Of a stretch of 64,000 nt of DNA, positions 18,633-27,246 are shown piece after piece. The stretch is taken from the NCBI RefSeq assembly GCF_000377765.1, contig NZ_KB898663.1, positions 372,001-436,000 of the forward strand, written 5' to 3'. Both the position numbers and the translations under genes were made by a program. Positions within the stretch are counted from its first letter, which is position 1. Each line of letters starts with the position of its first letter. The notes beneath the pieces are model-generated. The model was not told the origin of the DNA. It saw only the letters and a list, made by a program, of their open reading frames with translations, and ran no database searches. The stretch is from Gracilibacillus lacisalsi DSM 19029 (GTDB lineage: Bacteria; Bacillota; Bacilli; Bacillales; Amphibacillaceae).

Positions 18633-19589
18633 CTATAATCTAGTTAAAAATTGTTGAAAAGCTTGATCAGCATGATGTGGTAAATGTTCATGCCCATACT
18701 CATGATAAAGTGTCATCTGTTTGTCAGAACGAATTTTGTTATATGCGGCAAACTGTGTAGATGGTGGACAAATGTGATCCCTCATAGCTGTTACCCATTG
18801 TACAGATGCTTGAATTCGGTCTGCTAAATGTTGAATATCAATATATCCTAATTTCTTAAAAATTTCTTGATGCCGCTTGTGTGTTGGATCAAAGCACCGG
18901 AAAAAATAAGCAATTTCCTCATAAGCACTGTTTTGTACATCCATATTCCATGCTCGTTCATAATCAGATAGAAAAGGATAGACTGCATATAAATGTTTAA
19001 CCGTCGGCTCCAGTGCTGCACAAGCAGTAGCCAGTGCCCCACCCTGTGATTGCCCATAGACACCGATGCGGTTTTTATCTACTCCTTCTATCGATTGTAA
19101 AATCCTAACTGTCTGTACGGTATCAAGAAATACGTGCCGATAATACAGTTGGTCAGGATTGCTATCTTCTAATCCTCTAATAATATGACCTCTTAATGTA
19201 GGGCCCTTCGTTTGGAGGGTATCCTCTGATAAGCCTCCTTGCCCCCGACAATCTAATGCTAGGACAGTAATTCCTTGCGCTGCATATGCTAATTTATCAA
19301 GCCAATCACCACTATCTACTGAATAACCATGAAAGATAGCAATCGCTTGGCCTGTTGGATGCTTAGGTTTAACTAATTTAGCGTGAACCCGTGCTCCTCC
19401 AACCCCTGAAAAATATAAATGATAGCAGTTTGCAAAATCAGGGGTGATATCCGCTTCCTCCAAGTCATAAGCTAATGAATACTGCGCCAATTCTTCTAAA
19501 GCTCGCTTCCAGTAAGCATCAAAATCTTCCGGTTTCGGATTGGTGCCATGATAGTTTTCTAATTCCTCGAGTGGCATATCTATGTGCAT
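18633..19589 (-). CDS. CE7 acetyl esterase (acetylxylan esterase/cephalosporin-C deacetylase type)
   Basis: A 318-residue alpha/beta hydrolase of the same length as B. subtilis Cah. It has the family signature RGQGG (115-119), nucleophile S181 in GQSQGG, and the catalytic D271 and H300 (in YGHEH). CE7 enzymes remove acetyl groups from short oligosaccharides inside the cell. No signal peptide is present. In this locus the natural substrate is likely acetylated manno-oligosaccharides from softwood-type glucomannan. It sits 20 bp before the GH1 gene and 18 bp after the reductase gene. Confidence 0.93.
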   Translation of the reverse strand: MHIDMPLEELENYHGTNPKPEDFDAYWKRALEELAQYSLAYDLEEADITPDFANCYHLYFSGVGGARVHAKLVKPKHPTGQAIAIFHGYSVDSGDWLDKLAYAAQGITVLALDCRGQGGLSEDTLQTKGPTLRGHIIRGLEDSNPDQLYYRHVFLDTVQTVRILQSIEGVDKNRIGVYGQSQGGALATACAALEPTVKHLYAVYPFLSDYERAWNMDVQNSAYEEIAYFFRCFDPTHKRHQEIFKKLGYIDIQHLADRIQASVQWVTAMRDHICPPSTQFAAYNKIRSDKQMTLYHEYGHEHLPHHADQAFQQFLTRL

Positions 19590-19607
19590 CGGTGTTCCCC
19601 CTTTATG

Positions 19608-20597
19608 CTAAGTTAATATACTGTTAATCGCTTGGCCTTCTTCATTGGTGAATGATAGATTTTCTACTGTTTTCATATTTTCAATGAGTTGCTCAACATT
19701 TCGAACACCAATCAACGCTGAAGAAACCGATTTCCTTTTTAGCACCCAAGCAATTGCCAACTGTGGAACAGATTGACCTCTGTTATCTGCTATTTCTTTT
19801 AATTGTTGTACTTTTGCTATTCGGTCGTGTGTAATCTGATCACTAGAAATCGAGTCCACGTTTTGAGCAATCCGGGAATCTTCTGGAATCCCATCTTGAT
19901 ATTTGGTACTTAAAAGTCCCTGAAATAACGGTTGATAAACAATTGCTCCAAGGCCTTCCTTTTCTAATAAAGGAAATAAACGCTTCTCCGGTTCTCTCAA
20001 AAACATCGAATATTGGACTTGATGTACGACAAATGGCGTTCGGTATTGCTTGAATAAAGCAATGACCTCCTCCATCATGTCAGCTGGATAATTAGAAACA
20101 CCGGCATATAAGGCTTTACCTTGTTTGACAGCAGTGTCTAACGCCGAGACTGTTTCCTCTAAAGGAGTATCAGGATCATAACGATGTGAGTAATAAATAT
20201 CTACATAATCTAAGCCCAACCTATGTAAACTCTGATTCAGGCTAGCGAGCATATATTTCCTTGAACCGCCGTCACCATATGGTCCAGGCCACATATCATA
20301 ACCTGCTTTTGTCGCGATAATCATTTCATCACGATATGTTGCTAACTCTTTTCGTAAAATTTGGCCAAATAATGTTTCAGCACTTCCATTTGGCTCACCA
20401 TAATTGTTTGCTAAATCAAAATGAGTAATACCATTATCAAAAGCAGTTAGAAGAATGTCTTTTGCTCTTTGATATGGAGTGTCTTCACCAAAATTACGAT
20501 ACAAGCCCAATGATATAGCTGGAAGTAGTAAGCCACTATCACCACAACGGTTGTAAGTCATTCGTTGATAGCGTTCTTGATTTGCTATGTATGGCAT
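19608..20597 (-). CDS. Aldo-keto reductase, YghZ-like
   Basis: A 329-residue (beta/alpha)8 NADPH-dependent reductase with the catalytic tetrad D61, Y66, K97 and H138, and a C-terminal cofactor-binding segment (SALIGVRNVEQLIENMK). It resembles the YghZ/GprA group that reduces small aldehydes such as L-glyceraldehyde 3-phosphate. It leads the AKR-CE7-GH1 operon. Its role in sugar catabolism here is not obvious; reduction of a sugar aldehyde or a detoxifying role are both possible. Confidence 0.92.
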   Translation of the reverse strand: MPYIANQERYQRMTYNRCGDSGLLLPAISLGLYRNFGEDTPYQRAKDILLTAFDNGITHFDLANNYGEPNGSAETLFGQILRKELATYRDEMIIATKAGYDMWPGPYGDGGSRKYMLASLNQSLHRLGLDYVDIYYSHRYDPDTPLEETVSALDTAVKQGKALYAGVSNYPADMMEEVIALFKQYRTPFVVHQVQYSMFLREPEKRLFPLLEKEGLGAIVYQPLFQGLLSTKYQDGIPEDSRIAQNVDSISSDQITHDRIAKVQQLKEIADNRGQSVPQLAIAWVLKRKSVSSALIGVRNVEQLIENMKTVENLSFTNEEGQAINSILT

Positions 20598-20630
20598 AAT
20601 CGCCCTCCTCTAATTTAGGATACCGGTTTC

Positions 20631-20662
20631 ATTATACCACACATTTAAGTTATCGTTTACTT
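20631..20662 (-). promoter_or_regulatory. Promoter with LacI-type operator, AKR-CE7-GH1 operon
   Basis: On the minus strand AAGTAAACGATAACTTAAAT (20643-20662) matches the operator upstream of the alpha-galactosidase gene at 15 of its first 16 positions. It is followed by an extended -10 element, TGGTATAAT (TATAAT at 20631-20636). The operator covers the -35 position, as expected for repression. Confidence 0.7.
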
Positions 20663-20713
20663 AAAAGACTCAAAACGTCGATTAGTTATATTATTATATA
20701 ATTGTATGAAAAT

Positions 20714-20727
20714 TGCAAACGTTTTTT
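20714..20727. promoter_or_regulatory. Weak cre-like site upstream of the AKR operon
   Basis: TGCAAACGTTTTTT keeps the left half and central CG of the cre consensus but lacks the right-hand C. It lies about 80 bp upstream of the extended -10 element. Confidence 0.3.
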
Positions 20728-20740
20728 TATGATATTTCCA

Positions 20741-21184
20741 TCACAAATTCTTCTTGATAACGACTCTTTCCTGATTTTCCACATAATTATTTTTTATATA
20801 AAAGGCTTCTGCAGCTCCGCCCTTGGCTGTTAATAGATAAAGACTTTGAATATTTCTTTCCTTTAATTCATTCTCTAAATATTGAAGTAATCTAGATCCA
20901 TAACCTTTGCCTTGGACTTGATTATGAACACATAATTCAGCTATATAAAAAGTTAACCCTTTATCTGATTGTTTACTGTTTCCAGCAATGAACCCGACTA
21001 AATCGTCCTTTTCATATAATAGAAAGCCCAGAAATTTAGGTGTTTTCACTAAATCTACCAGTCTTTCTTTAGCATCTTCAACTGTCCACGTCTCATTCCA
21101 TGGTTCATTGTTAAAAACATTTCTATATAATTCGATACACTGTTCTACCGTATTCATACTCATGGGTACAATTAGTTCCGCCAC
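20741..21184 (-). CDS. GNAT-family N-acetyltransferase
   Basis: A 147-residue GNAT protein with the acetyl-CoA binding motif V..QVQGKGYGSRLLQYLE and a FYIKNNYVE C-terminal segment. I chose the GTG at 21184 as start, because AGGAG lies eight bases upstream; the longer frame starts at a TTG without a site. It probably acetylates a small molecule or a protein N-terminus; the target is unknown. It appears to be a single-gene unit between the SGNH gene terminator and the AKR promoter. Confidence 0.85.
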   Translation of the reverse strand: MAELIVPMSMNTVEQCIELYRNVFNNEPWNETWTVEDAKERLVDLVKTPKFLGFLLYEKDDLVGFIAGNSKQSDKGLTFYIAELCVHNQVQGKGYGSRLLQYLENELKERNIQSLYLLTAKGGAAEAFYIKNNYVENQERVVIKKNL

Positions 21185-21297
21185 TTTAAACACTCCTATC
21201 GATATTACTTCTAGGGTTGATGTTTTCAAGCGTATATGATGTCCAGCATTTTTGCAACATACTGATTGTACTCATCTAATAAATAATACACTAACGC

Positions 21298-21341
21298 AAA
21301 AAAGTAGCCCATTTTGGATATACTCCAAACGGAACTACTTT
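21298..21341 (-). terminator. Intrinsic terminator ending the mannan operon
   Basis: On the minus strand AAAGTAG and CTACTTT form the base and TTTGGA/TCCAAA the top of a hairpin, followed by TTT. It lies just past the stop of the SGNH hydrolase gene, the last gene of the binding protein-permease-GH113-GH2 operon. Confidence 0.8.
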
Positions 21342-21347
21342 CTCTTA

Positions 21348-21965
21348 CTACTCTGTTCGTTTTTCTACCGCTTCGATCCACGTTTTTGCCATCAACATAT
21401 TTCCGGCACTATTCATATGAACACCATCTGTTGTCAGTTCGTATCTGCTATTTTTCGCTAAATACTGGACAAATGCTCTATGTGTAGGGACTAATACGGC
21501 CTGGTATTCATTAGCTAATTGGTTGACGATCTCCACATACTTTTTAAGTAATTGATTTCCTTCTGACTGGAGATTTTCTTCAATAACAGTTGGTTCCATT
21601 AAAATTAATTGACATGATTTTACTTGATCTAACAGCTGACGATAGGTCGCATCAAATACTTCCGGTGATACTTGTTCCATCCCCGGATGATCTAATTGAC
21701 GCCAAACATCATTAATCCCAATCGAGATCGACACAACGTCAGGCGTTAAATCAGTAACATCCTGTTGCCATCGTTGTTTCATATCGATAATCCGATCGCC
21801 ACCAACACCTTTGTTAAATATCTCAAAATTCTTCTCAGGTGCACTTACACGCAAATAATCATGTAGTAGTCTTACATAACCAGTGCCAATTCCTTCTGAA
21901 TCCTCATATCTTCCCCATTCCGTTATACTGTCACCAATAAAAACTATTCGTTTTCCTAGTTCCAT
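21348..21965 (-). CDS. SGNH/GDSL-family esterase
   Basis: A 205-residue SGNH hydrolase with all four blocks: GDSITE (nucleophile Ser), GVGGDRI (Gly), SIGINDVW (Asn), and DGVHMNSAG (Asp/His). There is no signal peptide, so it acts in the cytoplasm. In this operon it is most likely a deacetylase of imported acetylated manno-oligosaccharides, in parallel to the CE7 enzyme encoded 1 kb away. I chose the ATG at 21965, with AAGGAG seven bases upstream; an ATG two codons earlier is too close to that site. Confidence 0.9.
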   Translation of the reverse strand: MELGKRIVFIGDSITEWGRYEDSEGIGTGYVRLLHDYLRVSAPEKNFEIFNKGVGGDRIIDMKQRWQQDVTDLTPDVVSISIGINDVWRQLDHPGMEQVSPEVFDATYRQLLDQVKSCQLILMEPTVIEENLQSEGNQLLKKYVEIVNQLANEYQAVLVPTHRAFVQYLAKNSRYELTTDGVHMNSAGNMLMAKTWIEAVEKRTE

Positions 21966-21976
21966 TACCATTCTCC

Positions 21977-22960
21977 TTACGGTTTACTAACGAGTGTCTT
22001 TTCTTTATTATACCATTTTTTTACAATATACTCTGCTCTTTTACCGTAAATATCAAAATCGAGATCTTTTTTGGCATCTTCTAAAGGATACATTGTAGTT
22101 TTCCAGTCCCACCAGAAGAATCCTGCGAACCACGGTTTATCCCAAAATACTTGAAAGACAGACTCATAAAAGTTTGCCTGTTCATCTTCGTCGAAAGGTA
22201 AATGTGTATGCTCAAAATCCCAAGGCATGGTGGCACAACCTAATGCACTGCGACAACCGATTTCCATGAAAATGATCTGTTTGTTGTATTGTTGAGAAAG
22301 TTTTTCTAGCTTAACACTTATTTGTTCCCACTTTTTCACCATATTTTCTACCGAATCACCAGGCTTGTCTGCTACTGGATAATAAGCACTTGTCCCGATA
22401 AAATCAACGGCATCAAACCATTCGACACCTTCTTCTTTTCCATGATTAGCATTATATATAATCGGTCCATTATACAGACGTCGAACCTGTTCAATCACGA
22501 GTCGCCATCTGTCAACTTGATGTTCTGTGTTTATCATTTCACAGCCAATACAGAACATTTCACATTCAAGCTCTTCTGCTAGTTCTGCATAATGTAATAA
22601 GAAATTAGTGTAAGATTTGAACCATTGATTCCAGTCACTTTCAGCTTCCTCTGGAAAACCAATTCGCGCTCTCCATATACCGTCACGACAATTCACAACC
22701 GGTTTCAAGCAAACTTTCAAACCTAATGATTTGGCCTGTTTTACCGCAAATATGATATCACGATCTGTCATCGTATGGCCGTAATCAAAATGAATATCTG
22801 TGGAATGATACGTATCTTGCAAGGCAAAAAATGATAACGCAATCCATTCACTGCCTGTAGCTTTTAGTTTTGTTAAGGAATCAACAGCAGCTTCTGTCTG
22901 ATAAGCCCCTCTTGTCGTATTCCAACCATATGTCATACCTTTAATAAAAATTTCCTGCAT
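21977..22960 (-). CDS. GH113 beta-mannanase/mannosidase
   Basis: A 327-residue TIM-barrel protein of the GH113 type (the family of Alicyclobacillus ManA). Features are KGMTYGWNTTRGAY near the start, acid/base E141 in FCIGCEM, and nucleophile E233 in IIFMEIGCRS. It lacks a signal peptide and so cleaves short manno-oligosaccharides inside the cell. The start at 22960 uses GAGG that overlaps the stop of the beta-mannosidase gene. It is a paralogue of the protein encoded at 25474-26403; both share GIWRA, GCEM and W-rich C-terminal motifs. Confidence 0.92.
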   Translation of the reverse strand: MQEIFIKGMTYGWNTTRGAYQTEAAVDSLTKLKATGSEWIALSFFALQDTYHSTDIHFDYGHTMTDRDIIFAVKQAKSLGLKVCLKPVVNCRDGIWRARIGFPEEAESDWNQWFKSYTNFLLHYAELAEELECEMFCIGCEMINTEHQVDRWRLVIEQVRRLYNGPIIYNANHGKEEGVEWFDAVDFIGTSAYYPVADKPGDSVENMVKKWEQISVKLEKLSQQYNKQIIFMEIGCRSALGCATMPWDFEHTHLPFDEDEQANFYESVFQVFWDKPWFAGFFWWDWKTTMYPLEDAKKDLDFDIYGKRAEYIVKKWYNKEKTLVSKP

Positions 22961-22971
22961 GTTACTCATCC

Positions 22972-25416
22972 TCAATGTGTAATATGGTAAACACTTCTTA
23001 TGCTGAGTGTTCTTTCTAATGCAGCCTTTGTAACTGACTTTGGAAGCCTGTTTTTAGCTATTGTCACGTTTTTCGGCTCATCTGGTGATAAATCAAAGAA
23101 ATTATCTGATAATACGGCGTCCTGTTCTAATTGTATTTCTACGTATTTCGTGTACGCTTTTGCACTTACTTGAATAGTAAATTGCTGATTCCCTTCCTCC
23201 ACTTGGAAGTTCAATTGTGGATTTAAGAAGTCAAAATGCTTTGGCTTAGTAAAAATAACAGTCGTATTACTATAAGCCTCACCATCTATATAGAGAGTTG
23301 CTTCTAAATAAGTTTGATATTTCGTATTTTCATTAATCTCATCCGAAAAATCTAAGTATTGACAAGATTTCGCCGATAAACCATCGACCTTCACTTCTTT
23401 CCAACCTTCCCGAATAACTCGTGATTGATTATCACGTAGTTTCCATTCAATACGGCCAACAATAGCTTCTAAATGATCATTAGTAACATAGATGGAAGCA
23501 TCTTTTTCCCCTTCTTCTATCGATAGAAGGATAGGATCATAGAATTTTTTAGCGTAATAATGTAAAGCTTTCCAACGACCGTAATAATCAACACTGGACC
23601 ATGAAGCTACCGGCCAACAATCATTTAATTGCCAATATAGTGATCCCATACATCTGCCTAAATTTCGTCTCCAATGCTCGACACCGTATTTAATTGCTTC
23701 CGCTTGTAACAGTTGGGAAGTGTAAAGCAGTGCATCAAAGTTTTTCGGATAAAGGAAGTTTTCAGATAAATAATAAAGAATCATACCATTTGCAGCATCA
23801 TTTTTCTGATGTTGTTCCATTACTCTTGAGAAAATATTGCGATCTTCCGGTTTGGTGAAACTTTCTATTGTTTTCATTGATGGGAATGACTGAAAACCAA
23901 ATTCAGAACAAAAACGGAAATAATAGTTTCGATAGTCTGTAAATGGTTTCTGACCATGCCACACTTCCCAATAGTGAACATCTCCAATATTCGGATCACG
24001 CGGTTTATCAAAACCTCCACCTGATGATGGTGACGAGGACCAATAAAAGGTTTGCGGATCATATTCCGCAACAATATCAGGTAAAATGATTTCGAATAAT
24101 TTGATATAATCACGGCGCCAGTCCGCTCTCTTCGGCCAACCCCAATGCTCCATGGCTTCCTCGACTTCATTATTTCCGCACCATATTCCTAGACAAGCAT
24201 GATGACGAATCCGCTTGACTTGATCGATTGCCTCTTGCCGCACAGTTTGTTCAAACTGTTCTGTTAAACGATAAACACTACACGCAAACATAAAATCCTG
24301 CCAAACAATAATGCCGTACCTGTCACATAAATCATAGAAATAATCTTCTGGGTAATGTCCCCCACCCCAGACACGAATCATGTTAAAGTTGGCAGCCACT
24401 GAATCTTGAATCAAACGTTCTGTTCGCTCTTTCGATGTTCGTGGCAATAAATTATCTTCTGGAATATAGTTAGCACCTTTCATAAAAATCGGATAACCAT
24501 TTATAATAAACGTAAATGATTTTCCCCACTCATCTGGTTCATGTTTTACTTCAATCGTTCTTAGTCCAATACTTTTTGTCAGGCTATCAATTTGCTCGCC
24601 ATCCTTGCTGAGTGAAACCTCCAACGTATATAACGATTGCTCACCATATCCGGCAGGCCACCATAGTTGTGGGTCATCCATTTCAAATAGAAAGGAATCT
24701 TTTCCAACATCCTTACTTACCACTTGACCAGCAGGATCTTTTAACAATACGGTTGTCTCACAGCTGTCCATTTGATTTTCTACTGTTACATCCACCCTCA
24801 CCTGTACTTGATTATTATTGTGAATTTGATGAATATGAATATCCTCTAATCGATTGTCGTTCCATGCTTTTAGTTCGACATCTCGCCACAAACCTAAATC
24901 GGGTATTTTCGGACCCCAGTCCCAGCCATACATACTGTGTGCTTTACGTAAATGCTGATACCCATCTACAGCATGATCAACACCAGCTAAGCGATTCTTT
25001 CTTTGTTTTTCCTCAATATATTTTAACGGGGAGAATAGCGTGACGCGGATCTCATTTTCCCCCTCAACTAACAGTTCTTTCACATTCCATTCATAAATAC
25101 GGTGCATATTTTCTGTAGTTGCTAATTTTTGTCCATTTATTGTAATTTCTGCAATGGTATCGATGCCATGAAAAGTAATCGTAACCTTCTCATGTGCAAA
25201 TAATGTCTGATCTACTTCAAATCTTTTATAAAATAGATAATCCTTATTCGCCACTTCTAATGCCTGCTCTTCATTATCACGGTAAAAAGGGTCCGCTATT
25301 TCATGCGCGTCTAATAAAGTATTCATTACAGAAGCAGGCAATCTGACATGATATTCTTTCTCTGTTTGTAAATCCTTCATTGTCCAATTGTCGTTAAAAT
25401 TAACCTTTAGCATCAT
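22972..25416 (-). CDS. GH2 beta-mannosidase
   Basis: An 814-residue intracellular GH2 enzyme with the beta-mannosidase layout: N-terminal jelly roll (1-190), Ig-like domain, TIM barrel (about 300-600), and C-terminal beta domains. The acid/base is E417 in WCGNNEVEE and the nucleophile E505 in CSEFGFQS. The mannose-recognising WDWGP motif (165-169) and RVWGGG are present. It releases mannose from the non-reducing ends of manno-oligosaccharides. The gene sits between two GH113 genes in one operon. Two ATGs open the frame; either could be used. Confidence 0.96.
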   Translation of the reverse strand: MMLKVNFNDNWTMKDLQTEKEYHVRLPASVMNTLLDAHEIADPFYRDNEEQALEVANKDYLFYKRFEVDQTLFAHEKVTITFHGIDTIAEITINGQKLATTENMHRIYEWNVKELLVEGENEIRVTLFSPLKYIEEKQRKNRLAGVDHAVDGYQHLRKAHSMYGWDWGPKIPDLGLWRDVELKAWNDNRLEDIHIHQIHNNNQVQVRVDVTVENQMDSCETTVLLKDPAGQVVSKDVGKDSFLFEMDDPQLWWPAGYGEQSLYTLEVSLSKDGEQIDSLTKSIGLRTIEVKHEPDEWGKSFTFIINGYPIFMKGANYIPEDNLLPRTSKERTERLIQDSVAANFNMIRVWGGGHYPEDYFYDLCDRYGIIVWQDFMFACSVYRLTEQFEQTVRQEAIDQVKRIRHHACLGIWCGNNEVEEAMEHWGWPKRADWRRDYIKLFEIILPDIVAEYDPQTFYWSSSPSSGGGFDKPRDPNIGDVHYWEVWHGQKPFTDYRNYYFRFCSEFGFQSFPSMKTIESFTKPEDRNIFSRVMEQHQKNDAANGMILYYLSENFLYPKNFDALLYTSQLLQAEAIKYGVEHWRRNLGRCMGSLYWQLNDCWPVASWSSVDYYGRWKALHYYAKKFYDPILLSIEEGEKDASIYVTNDHLEAIVGRIEWKLRDNQSRVIREGWKEVKVDGLSAKSCQYLDFSDEINENTKYQTYLEATLYIDGEAYSNTTVIFTKPKHFDFLNPQLNFQVEEGNQQFTIQVSAKAYTKYVEIQLEQDAVLSDNFFDLSPDEPKNVTIAKNRLPKSVTKAALERTLSIRSVYHITH

Positions 25417-25436
25417 TACACCACCCTATTTATAGA

Positions 25437-25467
25437 AGAAGCCGTACTATCTGATAGCACGACTTCT
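25437..25467 (-). terminator. Intra-operon hairpin between the GH113 and GH2 genes
   Basis: In the minus-strand RNA a 15-bp stem (AGAAGTCGTGCTATC against GATAGTACGGCTTCT) closes with two G:U pairs. Those pairs would be mismatches in the other strand, so the structure is selected in the sense RNA. The T tail is short. It may be an attenuating terminator or an mRNA stabiliser. Confidence 0.6.
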
Positions 25468-25473
25468 GTTGTT

Positions 25474-26403
25474 TTACATCGATTGATAGAAGTTTTTTAT
25501 CACCTTTTCTGCCGCTTTTCCATAAACGGCATAGTCATCGTCCTGCTCCGCTTGAGATTCTGGATAAAGAATTGCTTTCCAGTCCCAAAGACCGAAACCT
25601 TTCACCCAATCACGTTTTGCTGTTTTTTCAAACATATCTTGATAAAAGGCTTTTTGCTCCTCTTGGTTAATCGCACCTGCTAGTCCCCAATCATTAGGGA
25701 TTTGTGCGGAACCGGATCTGCTCGGGCAACCTGCCTCCGCAAAGAAAAACGGTTTATTAAAAGGTTTGATAATCTGCTCTATTCGATCTAACTGATTATC
25801 CCAGTCCCCTAACGGATAATAGCCACTGGAAGAAATAACATCTACTTCATCCCACCATGTTACATTCGCTTCCTGGTATTTATCTGTGTTATAGGTAATC
25901 AAACCGGAATATACTTCACGTACATCTCTGACTAAGTTGCGCCATTCTTTTTCACGACGCTCGGTCTGCACCATTTCACAGCCAACAATAAACATTTCAG
26001 CTTCTTTTTCTTCTGCTATTTTGGCATAATGCAGTTGATAATCTGTATAACTTTTAAACCAATCGCTCCATTTCGGTTCACATGGTACATCAATGTCAAA
26101 GAAATTAATATGGGCCCGCCAAATCCCATCAGCAGGATTGACGGTAGGCTTGATCATAACTTTTAAACCTATGCTTCGTGCATAATCAACCATATCTTTT
26201 AGTTCTTCATCTGTTACCATATGTTCTCCTTGATAGATCACATCGGTAGAAAAGGCTGTTTCTTGTGTGGCAGCTAAAGCAAAAATAACATAATTACTTG
26301 CTGTTCGTTCTTTCATTAATCGTAAAGATTGTTTTGCTTCTGGTTTGGTAAAATCTCCACGTTTCGCTCCCCAGCCAAACGTGAAACCTTTAATATACTC
26401 CAT
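25474..26403 (-). CDS. GH113 beta-mannanase/mannosidase (second paralogue)
   Basis: A 309-residue GH113 protein with acid/base E143 in MFIVGCEM and nucleophile E223 in FFFAEAGCPSRSG. It has no signal peptide. It lies 11 bp after the second permease gene, with ACGGAGG before its ATG. Its divergence from the other GH113 of the operon (for example a shorter N-terminus and different loop after GIWRA) suggests a different chain-length or glucose-containing substrate preference. Whether it acts endo or from the reducing end cannot be told by reading. Confidence 0.92.
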   Translation of the reverse strand: MEYIKGFTFGWGAKRGDFTKPEAKQSLRLMKERTASNYVIFALAATQETAFSTDVIYQGEHMVTDEELKDMVDYARSIGLKVMIKPTVNPADGIWRAHINFFDIDVPCEPKWSDWFKSYTDYQLHYAKIAEEKEAEMFIVGCEMVQTERREKEWRNLVRDVREVYSGLITYNTDKYQEANVTWWDEVDVISSSGYYPLGDWDNQLDRIEQIIKPFNKPFFFAEAGCPSRSGSAQIPNDWGLAGAINQEEQKAFYQDMFEKTAKRDWVKGFGLWDWKAILYPESQAEQDDDYAVYGKAAEKVIKNFYQSM

Positions 26404-26414
26404 AAATACCTCCG

Positions 26415-27245
26415 TTATTTTACTGATCCTGATGTTAAGCCATTATAGATATGTTTTTGCAAGGAAATGAATGCAAGAAATGTTGGAATAATGGCAAGCA
26501 TGATCCCAGCACAGATAACTTCCCACTCTGACCCGTATGGCCCCTGGAATTTAAACAGTGCTGTTGAAATAACATGCAACTCTGTCTTCGGCATGTATAA
26601 GAATGGTGTATAGAAATCGTTATATACGAAAATACCTCTTACGATAATCACCGTAACAATTGCAGGTTTTAGTAACGGTAAAATGATTTTCGTATAAATG
26701 GTAAAATAAGATGCCCCATCCAGCATCGCTGATTCGTCTAGTGATACCGAGATTGAATTCATAAATTGCAAGAATATATAGATAGCGATAATGTCCGTAC
26801 CTAAGTAAAGTATGATCGCTGCCCACATCGTATTAAATAAACCTAGTGCATTTACGATTTGGAATGTTGCTACTTGTGTTGTTACCCCTGGGATTAGTGT
26901 AGCTAGTAAGAATGCACCCAAAATTAATTTACTTCCTCTGAACTTAAAACGATTCAACACAAAGGCAACCATTGATCCGATAAGTGTGGTACCAATAATC
27001 GAGATCAAGAGTATAATAACGGTATTCTTAAAACCGTTTAACATGTTTCCTTCTACGAAGGCACGTTTAAAGTTTTCGAAATTCGTCCAGTCACTCGGAG
27101 GAGTAAGTGGACCAGTTGTTGTATATTCTGCACCTGTCTTAAAAGAGGCAAAAAATACAACTAAGATAGGTAATATTGCAGCAATTACTCCTAAAATTAA
27201 TGACCCATACTTTAAAATGCTTCCCGCCGCATATTTCGCTTTCAT
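26415..27245 (-). CDS. CUT1 sugar ABC transporter permease (MalG type)
   Basis: A 276-residue protein with about six membrane helices and the ATPase-docking loop SVSLDESAMLDGASYFTIYTKIILPLLKPA. It starts one base before the end region of the partner permease gene, whose 3' end supplies the GGAGGAGG site. It forms the mannan-oligosaccharide importer with that partner and the lipoprotein. No ATPase gene lies nearby. Confidence 0.95.
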   Translation of the reverse strand: MKAKYAAGSILKYGSLILGVIAAILPILVVFFASFKTGAEYTTTGPLTPPSDWTNFENFKRAFVEGNMLNGFKNTVIILLISIIGTTLIGSMVAFVLNRFKFRGSKLILGAFLLATLIPGVTTQVATFQIVNALGLFNTMWAAIILYLGTDIIAIYIFLQFMNSISVSLDESAMLDGASYFTIYTKIILPLLKPAIVTVIIVRGIFVYNDFYTPFLYMPKTELHVISTALFKFQGPYGSEWEVICAGIMLAIIPTFLAFISLQKHIYNGLTSGSVK

Positions 27246-27246
27246 C

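Noticed and set aside
24612-25043. Open frame of 143 codons on the plus strand
   Set aside because: It lies wholly antisense to the beta-mannosidase gene, has no convincing ribosome binding site, and its protein has no recognisable pattern.
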